A stretch of 64,000 bases of DNA from Nocardiopsis sp. FIRDI 009 (GTDB lineage: Bacteria; Actinomycetota; Actinomycetes; Streptosporangiales; Streptosporangiaceae): positions 62,001 through 126,000 of the forward strand of contig NZ_QPNC01000015.1 of NCBI RefSeq assembly GCF_003386285.1, read 5' to 3'. A program made the position numbers and the translations under genes. Shown here piece by piece: positions 23,519 through 31,668 of the stretch. Numbering within the stretch: position 1 is the stretch's first letter; the number at the start of each line of letters is the position of its first letter. The notes beneath the pieces were generated by a model. The model saw nothing but the letters and a program-made list of their open reading frames with translations, made no database searches and was not told where the DNA came from.

Positions 23519-25291
23519 GTGCGTAAAGTTCTGATCGCCAACCGCGGCGAGATCGCCGTGCGCATCGCCCGCGCCTGCCGGGACGCCGGTCTGGCCAGCG
23601 TCGCCGTCTACGCCGAACCCGACCTGGACGCCCTGCACGTCAAGATCGCCGACGAGTCCTACTCCCTGGGCGGGTCGACCCCGGCCGACTCCTACCTCGA
23701 CATCGCCAAACTCCTGGACGTGGCCGCCGCCTCCGGCGCCGACGCCGTCCACCCCGGCTACGGCTTCCTGGCCGAGAACGCCGACTTCGCCCAGGCCGTC
23801 ATCGACGCCGGACTGACCTGGATCGGCCCGCCCCCGGCGGCGATCACCGCACTGGGCGACAAGGTGCAGGCCCGCCACATCGCGCAGAAGGTCGGCGCCC
23901 CGCTGGTGGCGGGCACCCCCGACCCGGTGGACTCCGCGGCCGAGGTCGTGGCCTTCGCCGAGCAGCACGGCCTGCCGATCGCGATCAAGGCCGCGTTCGG
24001 CGGCGGCGGGCGCGGGCTGAAGGTCGCCCACACCCTGGACGAGGTCGAGTCCGCCTACGAGTCGGCGGTGCGCGAGGCGGTCACCGCGTTCGGGCGCGGC
24101 GAGTGCTTCGTGGAGCGCTACCTGGACCGGCCGCGGCACGTGGAGACCCAGTGCCTGGCCGACTCCCACGGCAACGTCGTGGTGGTCTCCACCCGCGACT
24201 GCTCGCTGCAGCGCCGCCACCAGAAGCTGGTGGAGGAGGCCCCGGCCCCGTTCCTGACCCCGGACCAGACCGAGCGGCTGTACTCGGCCTCCAAGGCCAT
24301 CCTCGCAGAGGCCGGGTACGTGGGCGCCGGGACGTGCGAGTTCCTGGTCGGCACCGACGGCACCATCTCGTTTTTGGAGGTCAACACCCGCCTGCAGGTC
24401 GAGCACCCGGTCACCGAACAGGTCACCGGCATCGACCTGGTGCGGGAGATGTTCCGGATCGCCGACGGCGAGGAGCTGGGCTACGACGACCCCGAGGTGC
24501 GCGGGCACTCCTTCGAGTTCCGGATCAACGCCGAGGACGCCGGGCGGAACTTCATGCCCGCCCCGGGGACGATCACCGAACTGGCCCTGCCCACCGGTCC
24601 GGGTGTGCGGGTGGACACCGGGTGCGAGGCCGGTTTCACCGTCCCGCAGGCGTTCGACTCGATGGTCGCCAAGCTCATCGTCACGGGGCGGACCCGTACC
24701 GAGGCCCTGGAGCGGTCGCGGCGGGCGCTGGCCGAGTTCACGGTGGGCGGGATGCCCACGGTGATCCCGTTCCACCAGGCGGTGGTGACCGATCCGGCGT
24801 TCGCCCCCGCCGACCCCGAGCAGCCGTTCGGGGTGTACACGCGGTGGATCGAGACCGAGTTCGACAACCGGATCGAGCCGTGGGCGGGTGAGCCGGGCGT
24901 GGCGGCGCCGGTCGAGCGCGAGACGGTGACCGTGGAGGTCGGCGGCAAGCGGATCGACGTGGTGCTGCCCGCCGGTCTGGGCGCCGCCACGGCCGCCGGT
25001 GCGGGTGCGGGGGCGGCTCCCAGGCGCAAGCGGTCCGCGCGCCGGGGCGGTTCGGGTTCGGCGGCGGCGAGCGGGGACTCGCTGGTGTCGCCGATGCAGG
25101 GCACGGTGGTCAAGCTGGTGGCCGAGGAGGGCCAGCAGGTCGCCGAGGGCGACCCGGTGGTGGTCATCGAGGCGATGAAGATGGAGCAGCCGCTGAACGC
25201 GCACAAGGCGGGTGTGATCAGCGGGCTGAGCCTGGCCGCGGGCGAGACCGTGGCCAACGGCGCGGTGGTCTGCGAGATCAAGGACGCCTAG
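23519..25291 (+). CDS. accA: Acyl-CoA carboxylase alpha subunit (biotin carboxylase plus biotin carrier)
   Basis: The 590-residue protein joins an N-terminal biotin carboxylase ([20 protein letters not shown], the ATP-grasp glycine loop [31 protein letters not shown]) to a C-terminal carrier domain. The biotinylation motif is EAMKM, with Lys554 the predicted site. Both halves are linked by a basic Ala/Gly-rich hinge (about 500-520). It starts at GTG 23519 behind AGGAGG. It carboxylates biotin with ATP and bicarbonate, and should be modified by the ligase encoded at 17355-18218. Confidence 0.95.
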   Translation: MRKVLIANRGEIAVRIARACRDAGLASVAVYAEPDLDALHVKIADESYSLGGSTPADSYLDIAKLLDVAAASGADAVHPGYGFLAENADFAQAVIDAGLTWIGPPPAAITALGDKVQARHIAQKVGAPLVAGTPDPVDSAAEVVAFAEQHGLPIAIKAAFGGGGRGLKVAHTLDEVESAYESAVREAVTAFGRGECFVERYLDRPRHVETQCLADSHGNVVVVSTRDCSLQRRHQKLVEEAPAPFLTPDQTERLYSASKAILAEAGYVGAGTCEFLVGTDGTISFLEVNTRLQVEHPVTEQVTGIDLVREMFRIADGEELGYDDPEVRGHSFEFRINAEDAGRNFMPAPGTITELALPTGPGVRVDTGCEAGFTVPQAFDSMVAKLIVTGRTRTEALERSRRALAEFTVGGMPTVIPFHQAVVTDPAFAPADPEQPFGVYTRWIETEFDNRIEPWAGEPGVAAPVERETVTVEVGGKRIDVVLPAGLGAATAAGAGAGAAPRRKRSARRGGSGSAAASGDSLVSPMQGTVVKLVAEEGQQVAEGDPVVVIEAMKMEQPLNAHKAGVISGLSLAAGETVANGAVVCEIKDA

Positions 25292-25354
25292 CGCCCGGGC
25301 ACGTCAGCCACCGAGGGGAGGCGCCGGAGGTCGGTGTCTCCCCCTTCGCGTTCG

Positions 25355-26038
25355 TCACTCCTGTGACGGCGCCTGCCCGCGAGTACGGGGCCGTTGCGTC
25401 AGATCGATGTCCAGATGACACGGGCCGCTGACCTTCAACCGGTCCCGATACACCCCGAGGAGCGAGTACCGATCGGTCAACCGGTCGAGTTCGTACACGT
25501 GCACCGCGAGCCCCCGCTCCTCCTGCTCCACCAACCAGAAGTGCGGGATGCCCGCCTCCGCATACAGGAGGGGCTTGCGCACGCGGTCTCTGATCTCGGA
25601 CTCGGGGGAGACCACCTCCACGACCAGTAGCACATCCTCCGCCGCGAACCACGTGTCGTCCAGATCTCGCAACGCGGACGCGCGCACCAGCATGAGGTCG
25701 GGCTCGGGTCGCTGACGTTTGCCGAGCACGGCGGTCATCTCGCGGCAGACGATGAGGTCCTCCGGCACCTGGGCGTCCATCTGCCGGTTCAGCAGCGTGA
25801 TGGCGAACATGTGGAAGAACTTCTGGGGGCTCACGAAGACCAGGTTCCCGTCAATGAGTTCGGTGTGACGCGGAAGATCCGGGATCCGGTCGAGGTCCTC
25901 GGCGGTGAACCCGTCCTGCGGAGGCATGGGGAGCAGCACCGCGCCGTCGAGTTCGGGATCCGGGCGCTCGACCACGGTTGGAACGGACATGTCGTCGCCT
26001 CCGGTCGTCGGATCGTTCTCGTCACCCACGGTAGCCAT
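25355..26038 (-). CDS. Uma2-family putative nuclease
   Basis: The protein of 227 residues (from ATG 26038) has the Uma2/DUF820 fold: HTELIDGNLVFVSP at the N-terminal side, then EPDLMLV, VVEVVSPESEIRDR and KPLLYAEAGIPHFWLVEQEE. The Asp of EPD and the Glu of VVEV are the expected PD-(D/E)XK-like residues. The biological role of the family is poorly known. GTG 26047 is an alternative start, but ATG 26038 has a GGGGTG ribosome-site-like sequence. Unlike the fragments at 18338-18632, this copy is full length. Confidence 0.85.
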   Translation of the reverse strand: MATVGDENDPTTGGDDMSVPTVVERPDPELDGAVLLPMPPQDGFTAEDLDRIPDLPRHTELIDGNLVFVSPQKFFHMFAITLLNRQMDAQVPEDLIVCREMTAVLGKRQRPEPDLMLVRASALRDLDDTWFAAEDVLLVVEVVSPESEIRDRVRKPLLYAEAGIPHFWLVEQEERGLAVHVYELDRLTDRYSLLGVYRDRLKVSGPCHLDIDLTQRPRTRGQAPSQE

Positions 26039-26217
26039 ATCCGTCACCCCGTAACGGTGTTTTCCTGAATCATCTCACCCGGACCCGGCGTCCGGCGTGC
26101 TCCTCGCCACACCGCCGTCCCACCCTCCGCGACGGAAGCCCCTGGACACAGGCGCTCCGGATGATCCCACCCAAGATTCATCCCAGGACACGTATGGAAT
26201 AAGTAAGGCTTTGGGGT

Positions 26218-26223
26218 TATTGT
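26218..26223 (+). promoter_or_regulatory. -10 element of a leaderless transcript
   Basis: TATTGT (pattern TANNNT) lies 8 bases before the GTG of the leader peptide at 26232. This spacing puts the transcription start at or near the start codon, as in actinobacterial leaderless mRNAs. No clear -35 element or ribosome site is visible, in line with that reading. Confidence 0.5.
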
Positions 26224-26231
26224 CCTTGGTC

Positions 26232-26306
26232 GTGACGAACATCTGGGGACTGACGCGACGGTGGCACATCGACCTGTGCCGCCGCGGCTGTCACGCGTGT
26301 AGCTAG
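26232..26306 (+). CDS. Cysteine-rich leader peptide upstream of the DAACS symporter
   Basis: GTG 26232 opens a 24-codon frame whose C-terminal part is RRWHIDLCRRGCHACS. This matches the actinobacterial putative leader peptide type (basic Arg pair, xxDLxR, then Cys residues near the stop). Such peptides sit upstream of sulfur-metabolism genes and, in mycobacteria, mediate cysteine-responsive attenuation (established for related leaderless uORFs; recalled, not checked). Three Cys codons lie within the last nine codons. The symporter starts 158 bases downstream. A longer frame from 26097 was rejected because its first part is not coding-like. Confidence 0.65.
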   Translation: MTNIWGLTRRWHIDLCRRGCHACS

Positions 26307-26464
26307 GTTCACGCGCGCCCGTCGAGGCGTGCGCCGCGCACCCGTCCCGTGTGTCACCTCTCCCTCTCGGTGATACCCCCTCCCTGCCCCGAAGCCGATC
26401 CGGCGGCTCCGACCGTGCCGTCGAACCCTCGGCCGTCCTCGCCACCCTTTCTGGAGTCATCTCC

Positions 26465-27907
26465 GTGTCCTCGCAGAGTGCCACCGCACGTTCGCGAAAC
26501 CCGTTCGTACGCATCCCCTTCTCCGTCCAGGTCCTGGCCGGTCTGGTCCTCGGCCTCGTCCTCGGTGTCGTCGCCCTCCAGCTCGGCACCACCGGCGACG
26601 GTGAGCCGAACTGGCTCGCCACCACCCTCCAGACCGTCGGCTCGATCTTCGTGACGCTCCTGCGCACGATCGTCCCGCCGCTGATCGTCCTCGCGGTCAT
26701 CTCCTCGATCGCCAACCTGCGCAACGTCGCGGGCGCCGCCCGGCTGGCCTGGAAGACGCTGCTGTGGTTCGCCGTCACCGCCCTGATCGCGGTCGCGATC
26801 GGCATCGGGCTCGGACTGGTCTTCCGCCCGGGCCTCAACAGCGGTGTGGACGCCTCGACCGCCGCCGAGCCCTCCACCCAGGGCTCCTGGATCGCCTTCA
26901 TCGAGAGCATCGTCCCGACCAACGTCCTCGGTCTGACCGCGAGCACCTCCGCGGCCGACGACGGCTCGCTGAGCACGTCGCTGTCGTTCAACGCCCTCCA
27001 GCTCATCGTGATCGCCGTGGTCCTCGGCGTCGCGGCGGTGAAGGTCGGCAAGTCCGCCGAGCCGTTCATCAACTTCACCGCCTCCGCCCTGGACGTCGTC
27101 CTCAAGGCGCTGTGGTGGGTCATCCGCCTCGCCCCGATCGGCACCGTCGGCCTGCTGGGCAACGCGGTCTACAGCTACGGCTGGACCACCATCGGCGCGC
27201 TCGGCAAGTTCTCCCTGGCCATCTACGTCGGCCTGGCGCTGGTGGTGTTCGTCGTCTACCCGGTGATCGCCCGCCTCAACGGCCTGTCCCCGGTCAAGTA
27301 CTTCACCGGCGTCTGGCCCGCCGTCCAGCTCGGCTTCGTCTCCCGCTCCTCGATGGGCACCCTGCCCGTCACCCAGCGGGTCGCCGAGCAGAACCTCGGC
27401 GTGCCGCGCCACTACTCCGCGTTCGCCGTCCCGTTCGGCGCCACCACCAAGATGGACGGCTGCGCCGCGATCTACCCGGCGATCTCGGCGATCTTCGTCG
27501 CCCAGTTCTTCCCCGAGGTCAGCCTGAGCCTGACCGACTACCTGCTGATCGTGTTCGTCTCGGTGATCGGCTCGGCCGCGACCGCGGGCACCACCGGCGC
27601 GACCGTGATGCTCACCCTGACCCTGTCCACGGTGGGCCTGCCCCTGGAGGGCGTCGGCCTGCTCCTGGCGGTCGACCCGATCCTGGACATGGGCCGCACC
27701 GCCACCAACGTGGCCGGTCAGGCGTTCGTCCCGGCGATCGTCGCCAAGCGCGAGGGCATCCTCGACATCGCCCGCTACCACGCCCCGCGCGGCGCCAGCG
27801 GCTTCGTCCCGCTGGACGAGGAGCCCGCCCAGCCGCTCAGGGTGGAGGACGACGACACCGACGCGGAGGCGGTCGGGCGGGAAACCGAACCCGCCGCCAA
27901 GGGCTGA
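26465..27907 (+). CDS. DAACS-family cation symporter, possible cystine transporter
   Basis: The 480-residue protein is a dicarboxylate/amino acid:cation symporter (GltP/TcyP family) with about 8-10 membrane segments. Visible family motifs are SSMGTLPVT (first hairpin), KMDGCAAIYPAISAIFVAQF, and GATVMLTLTLSTVGLPLEG with DPILDMGRTATNV near the substrate site. GTG 26465 follows CTGGAG at 8 bases. Family members take up glutamate, aspartate, C4-dicarboxylates or L-cystine. The cysteine-rich leader peptide just upstream makes cystine the most interesting candidate, but this is inference. The acidic C-terminal tail is cytoplasmic. Confidence 0.88.
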   Translation: MSSQSATARSRNPFVRIPFSVQVLAGLVLGLVLGVVALQLGTTGDGEPNWLATTLQTVGSIFVTLLRTIVPPLIVLAVISSIANLRNVAGAARLAWKTLLWFAVTALIAVAIGIGLGLVFRPGLNSGVDASTAAEPSTQGSWIAFIESIVPTNVLGLTASTSAADDGSLSTSLSFNALQLIVIAVVLGVAAVKVGKSAEPFINFTASALDVVLKALWWVIRLAPIGTVGLLGNAVYSYGWTTIGALGKFSLAIYVGLALVVFVVYPVIARLNGLSPVKYFTGVWPAVQLGFVSRSSMGTLPVTQRVAEQNLGVPRHYSAFAVPFGATTKMDGCAAIYPAISAIFVAQFFPEVSLSLTDYLLIVFVSVIGSAATAGTTGATVMLTLTLSTVGLPLEGVGLLLAVDPILDMGRTATNVAGQAFVPAIVAKREGILDIARYHAPRGASGFVPLDEEPAQPLRVEDDDTDAEAVGRETEPAAKG

Positions 27908-27930
27908 CCCGCCCGCTCCCCGCACGCGCA

Positions 27931-27962
27931 GCGGCCCGCCGGAGGCGTCTTGGGCGGGCCGC
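27931..27962 (+). terminator. Terminator after the DAACS symporter
   Basis: GCGGCCCGCC (27931-27940) pairs with GGCGGGCCGC (27953-27962) over a 12-base loop, 23 bases after the stop codon. Confidence 0.75.
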
Positions 27963-28063
27963 GCCGCGTTGCGGGCCGCCGACCGCGGTGAGACCGTGGG
28001 CACGACGGGAACTGCGCGGGCGCCTCGTTCGTCCCTGCTAGTGATGGAGGCGAGAGGAACGAC

Positions 28064-29332
28064 ATGTTGCGCCGCTTGGTAACACCCACAGTCCTGACCG
28101 CCGGGCTCGCGGCGGCGGTCATGGCCGCCTCGGCGACGCCCGCCGCGGCCGACACCCCGCCCGAGCTGCCCGAGACCCAGGACATCGTCGACGAGCTGGA
28201 GGGCGACGGTGTCTTCATCGACCCCAGCATCGACCAGATCCCCGCCGCCGACGAGTCCGCCCTGGAGGCGGCCGCCGCCGGGTCCGACGTGCCCGTCTAC
28301 TACGTGATCCTGCCGACCGGAGCCGCCGGGTCCAACTCCGGCGTCGACGCCCTCATGGATCCGGTGATGGCCGAGGTCGGCGACGGCGCCTACGGCGTCC
28401 TGGCCGGGTCGAACGAGTTCATCGTCACCTCCCCGAACATCGAGGACACCGCGACGATCGAGCAGATCGCGCTCGACCGGGGCGCGGGGAACCAGATCGA
28501 CACCCTCACCGCCGTGCCCGACGCCGTCGAACAGGCCGAGTCCGACGCCGCCTCCGGTGCGGTCTCCGGGGTGGTCCTGCTCGCCGTCCTGGTGCTCGTG
28601 GTCGCGGCGGGCGGCTGGTTCGTCTACAACAGCCGGAAGAAGCGCGCGGCCCGCAAGGCCAAGGAGCTCGCCGAGATCAAGCAGATGGCCACCGAGGACG
28701 TCGTCCGGCTCGGCGAGGACGTCGCCCGGCTGGAGATCGACCTCACCGCCGTCGACGAGGCCACCCGCGCCGACTACACGCGGGCCATGGACTCCTACGA
28801 CCAGGCCAAGTCCCTGCTCGACACCATCTCCGAGCCCGACCAGGTCCGCATGGTCACCAGCGCCCTGGAGGACGGCCGCTACTACATGAGCGCGACCCGG
28901 GCGCGGATGAACGGCGAGCCGGTGCCCGAGCGGCGCGGCCCCTGCTTCTTCAACCCGCAGCACGGCCCGTCCTCCGAGGACGTCACCTGGGCCCCGCCCG
29001 GCGGTTCCCCCCGGTCGGTCACCGCCTGCCCCGCCTGCGCGCAGGCCGTGCGGACCGGCGGACAGCCGGACGTGCGCCTGGTCGAGGTCAACGGCGAGCG
29101 CCGCCCCTACTACGACGCGGGCCCGGCCTACTCGCCCTACGCCGGCGGCTACTTCGGCATGGACATGATGATGGGCATGTTCACCGGCATGATGATGGGC
29201 TCCATGATGGGGTCGATGCTGGGCGGCGGCATGATGGGCGCCGGTGAGGTCGGCGACGCCGGGGACTTCGGCGGCGGCGACGACTTCGGCGGTGATTTCG
29301 GGGGCGGGGACTTCGGCGGCTTCGACTTCTGA
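28064..29332 (+). CDS. Secreted/membrane TPM-like protein with a Met- and Gly-rich tail
   Basis: This 422-residue protein starts with a signal peptide (about 1-29, cleavage after TPAAA). An outer domain of about 130 residues resembles TPM (YgcG) domains (VYYVILPTGA, LDRGAGNQ). A single membrane helix follows (about 165-187, VVLLAVLVLVVAAGGWFVY). The cytoplasmic part has a helical region and two cysteine pairs (RRGPCFFNPQHG, TACPACAQAV) that could bind metal. The end is an odd low-complexity tail: repeated MMMG/MMG units, then FGGGDDFGGDF. Function is unknown; the tail suggests membrane or aromatic-glycine interactions. Confidence 0.75.
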   Translation: MLRRLVTPTVLTAGLAAAVMAASATPAAADTPPELPETQDIVDELEGDGVFIDPSIDQIPAADESALEAAAAGSDVPVYYVILPTGAAGSNSGVDALMDPVMAEVGDGAYGVLAGSNEFIVTSPNIEDTATIEQIALDRGAGNQIDTLTAVPDAVEQAESDAASGAVSGVVLLAVLVLVVAAGGWFVYNSRKKRAARKAKELAEIKQMATEDVVRLGEDVARLEIDLTAVDEATRADYTRAMDSYDQAKSLLDTISEPDQVRMVTSALEDGRYYMSATRARMNGEPVPERRGPCFFNPQHGPSSEDVTWAPPGGSPRSVTACPACAQAVRTGGQPDVRLVEVNGERRPYYDAGPAYSPYAGGYFGMDMMMGMFTGMMMGSMMGSMLGGGMMGAGEVGDAGDFGGGDDFGGDFGGGDFGGFDF

Positions 29333-29360
29333 GGTCCGGTCCCGACCACCCACGAGCGGA

Positions 29361-29396
29361 ACCGACGGCTCCGGGCGCGCGCCCGGAGCCGTCGGT
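29361..29396. terminator. Bidirectional terminator
   Basis: A perfect 36-base palindrome (arms beginning ACCGACGGCTCCGGGC) lies between the convergent genes ending at 29332 and 29430. Confidence 0.85.
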
Positions 29397-29429
29397 GTTC
29401 CGGGGCCGTGGCCGCGCGGGCGTTTGGGG

Positions 29430-30074
29430 TCAGACCGCCGCGCCGGAGCGCGCGTGCAGCTCCTCGACCCACCGGACCACGGTCTCGGCGGTCCGCTCGG
29501 GCTCGGTGTCGGTGGTGTCGACGAGGGTCAGCGGCGGGTCGAGGCGGGGTCCCTCCTCCGCGACCCACGCGGCGTAGTCCAGCGTCTCGGCGATCCGTTC
29601 CTCGTCCCACTCACGCCAGGCGGGACGCGCCCTCAGCCGCTCGGCGAGGACGTCGGGGGCGCAGGTGAGCGCCAGGTAGTGGATGCCGGAGAACAGCGCG
29701 CGCTCGGGGAGGGGCTCGAACTCCGGCGGGACCACGGTCCCGCACAGCACGACCGGCCGCCCGTTCTGCTGCACCATGGCGGCGGTGCGCAGCCAGGTGG
29801 AGCGGAACAGGCGGTGGTGCCCGGCGGGGTCACGCAGACCGCCCACCCACAGCAGGTCCTGTTCGAGCACGACGAAGCGGTCGCGGAGGCGTTCGAGCAG
29901 CAGTCCGGCGATGGTGGACTTCCCGGTGCCGCTCGGGCCCGACACGCAGTACAGCGGCAGGCGCGCGAACGGCCGGGTCCGCCCACAGCAGGCACAGCGC
30001 AGGACGGACTCGCCCGCGCTGGTGTCCGGGGTCTCGTTCCACTCCCCGCAGCGCGTACAGATCAGCGGGTGCAC
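29430..30074 (-). CDS. Zinc-ribbon plus P-loop kinase-like protein
   Basis: With GTG 30074 as start, the 214-residue protein begins with a putative zinc ribbon (C6-C9 and C27, C29/C30). It continues with a Walker A motif GPSGTGKS at 46-53 and a kinase-like body (VVLEQDLLWVG, VVLCGTVVPPEFEPLPERAL, RLRARPAWREWDEERI). The second half resembles AAA_33/shikimate-kinase-like small-molecule kinases. It lies 7 bases after the stop of another zinc-ribbon gene, so both are probably one operon. The start lacks a strong ribosome site, which fits translational coupling. The substrate is unknown. Confidence 0.75.
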   Translation of the reverse strand: MHPLICTRCGEWNETPDTSAGESVLRCACCGRTRPFARLPLYCVSGPSGTGKSTIAGLLLERLRDRFVVLEQDLLWVGGLRDPAGHHRLFRSTWLRTAAMVQQNGRPVVLCGTVVPPEFEPLPERALFSGIHYLALTCAPDVLAERLRARPAWREWDEERIAETLDYAAWVAEEGPRLDPPLTLVDTTDTEPERTAETVVRWVEELHARSGAAV

Positions 30075-30081
30075 GCGCGGC

Positions 30082-30456
30082 TCAGTCGAAGAGCTCTTCC
30101 AGGAAGCTCTTCTTGCGCCGGCCGCGGTAGGGCTTGGGCGAGTCCCGGTAACCGCCGTAACCGCGCGGGGAGTCGGGGTATCCCCCGTAACCGCGCGGGG
30201 AGTCCGGGTAGCCGCCCCGGGGGTACCCCGGCGGCGGGGCCTGGGGGTAGGGCTGGGGCGGGGGCTGGTGGTAACCGGGCTGGGGCGCGCTCGGGTCCGG
30301 CGGAGGCGGCGTCGCGTAGTGGCGCTGCTCGGCCGCGATGATGCTCTCCAGCTCACCCCGGTCCAGGAAGATGCCCTGGCAGACGTCACACCGGTCGATG
30401 TGGACGCCCTGTCGGTCGTAGGTACGCATGGGGCTCTGGCACTTGGGACAGATCAC
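30082..30456 (-). CDS. TFIIB-type zinc-ribbon protein with a Pro/Gly/Tyr repeat tail
   Basis: The 124-residue protein has the zf-TFIIB signature CPKC (C3, C6) and CDVC (C23, C26) followed by GIFLDRGELESI, typical of small bacterial proteins with this domain. The second half is a low-complexity tail built from repeats of GYPDSPRGYG (two perfect units and a third, GYRDSPKPY), ending with a basic patch RRKKSFLEELFD. The DNA repeats of this tail are visible around 30140-30220. Its role is unknown; it is cotranscribed with the P-loop protein gene. Confidence 0.8.
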   Translation of the reverse strand: MICPKCQSPMRTYDRQGVHIDRCDVCQGIFLDRGELESIIAAEQRHYATPPPPDPSAPQPGYHQPPPQPYPQAPPPGYPRGGYPDSPRGYGGYPDSPRGYGGYRDSPKPYRGRRKKSFLEELFD

Positions 30457-30572
30457 ACCCAGAGATTACCCCCTCGACCGTGAGATCGGCGTAAACGAGG
30501 GCGTTTCGTCTGTGCGCACCAGCGGTTTCACCGACCGTGGCGATCCGTTGACCCGAAGCCTTGCGCTATTAG

Positions 30573-30609
30573 TTACCGAGTAAGCACCGTGGAGCTGGTT
30601 ACTCAGTAA
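30573..30609. promoter_or_regulatory. Tandem operators of the PadR gene
   Basis: TTAC-CGA-GTAA (30573-30583) and TTAC-TCA-GTAA (30599-30609) are two matching inverted repeats, 26 bases apart and 13 bases from the start codon. Such TTAC/GTAA dyads next to a padR gene are probably autoregulatory sites; the binding itself is inferred. Confidence 0.65.
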
Positions 30610-30621
30610 GTTAGGTGTCCC

Positions 30622-31242
30622 ATGTCAGTCCGCCAGGGGTTCCTCGCCCTGCTCTCCCACGGCCCCAGGCACGGGTACCAGCTCCGCGCCGAGTTCGAGG
30701 CGCGCAGCGGCGGCACGTGGCCGCTCAACATCGGGCAGGTCTACACCACCCTGGGCCGCCTGGAGCGCGACGGACTCATCGCCCCCGTCCACGACGACGC
30801 CCCCGAGGCACCCGAGCGGTACGCCCTGACCGACGCCGGGCGGACCGAGGTCGAGTCGTGGTGGAACAGCCCCGTCAAACGCGGCGCCCCCGCCCGCGAC
30901 GAACTCGCGCTCAAGCTCGCGCTCGCGGTCACCACGCCCGGGGTCGACGTGCGGGCCGTCGTGGACGCCCAGCGCGCCGAGACCCTGCGCGGCCTCCAGG
31001 ACTACACGCGCCTGAAGCGGTCAGGCCGAAGGCGGGAGGCCGCGGAGGAGGACCCGAACGCGGACCTGGTCTGGGACCTGGTCCTGGACGCGCTCGTCTT
31101 CTCGGCCCGGGCCGAGATGCAGTGGCTCGACCACGTCGAGTCCCGCCTGGCACCAGCCTCGCGCACGCGCGCCGCCGCCTCCGCGCCGGAACGCGCGGAG
31201 CGCGACCGCGCGAGGTCCTCCCGTCCGGGGGCGAGCCGGTGA
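30622..31242 (+). CDS. PadR-family transcriptional regulator
   Basis: The 206-residue protein has the PadR winged helix at its N-terminus (LALLSHGPRHGYQLRAEFEA, WPLNIGQVYTTLGRLERDGL, RYALTDAGR), and a helical C-terminal dimerisation domain. Two symmetric operators lie directly upstream. In actinomycetes this subtype is usually followed by an ABC transporter ATPase and an FtsX-like permease gene. Here the following gene seems collapsed (31239-31618), so the regulator may have lost its target. Confidence 0.88.
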   Translation: MSVRQGFLALLSHGPRHGYQLRAEFEARSGGTWPLNIGQVYTTLGRLERDGLIAPVHDDAPEAPERYALTDAGRTEVESWWNSPVKRGAPARDELALKLALAVTTPGVDVRAVVDAQRAETLRGLQDYTRLKRSGRRREAAEEDPNADLVWDLVLDALVFSARAEMQWLDHVESRLAPASRTRAAASAPERAERDRARSSRPGASR

Positions 31243-31618
31243 CCGACGCCCCCGCCCCAGCTGAGCCTGCGCCGCGTCACCCGCGTCCACGGCGGGGGAC
31301 CCACCCGCTTCGCGCTGACCGCCGGCACGGTGCTGGAGGCGGCCGCGTGGTCCCTGGCGGGCCTGGCGCTGTCCCTGTGCGCCCTGGTCGTCGCCGCCCG
31401 CGTCGGCAACCCGGCCGCCCCCTGGGAGACCTTCGCGGTGGACGTGTGGGGTCCGGTCGCGGCGGTTCCGGCCGTCCTGGCGGGCGCGGCGGCGGCGGTG
31501 TCGGTGATCCGCGAGGAGCACCTGTTCCGGTACTTCAAGGACCGGCAGCACCCGGTTCGGGGGCGGCGGCCCCGGTGGCCCGCGGGGGCGGGGGCCGCCG
31601 TCGGCGTCCTTGGCCTGA
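31239..31618 (+). pseudogene. Remnant of an ABC transporter operon (ATPase start joined to a membrane segment)
   Basis: GTG 31239 overlaps the padR stop and begins VTDAPAP, then one extra base shifts to a frame reading LSLRRVTRVHGGGPTR, the usual N-terminus of PadR-linked ABC ATPases. Instead of the Walker A region, the same frame runs into two membrane helices (LEAAAWSLAGLALSLCALVV and VAAVPAVLAGAAAAVSV) and IREEHLFRYFKDR. Codon bias in this frame is strong, but it has no stop of its own; TGA at 31616-31618 is in another frame. This looks like an internal deletion plus frameshifts that removed most of the ATPase and permease. The source of the membrane part is uncertain. Confidence 0.5.
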
Positions 31619-31668
31619 CGCCCGACGGCCCCTCCCGACCCGGTCGACTCTCCGTCCCCGGGCCGCTC

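Noticed and set aside
26097-26306. A 69-residue version of the cysteine leader peptide
   Set aside because: The first 45 codons lack codon bias and end in a promoter-like region; the 24-codon frame with a -10 box 8 bases ahead is more convincing.
26354-29353. Open frame of 999 codons on the minus strand
   Set aside because: It runs antisense to the symporter and TPM-like genes and is rich in His, Asp, Gly and Arg, typical of shadow frames.
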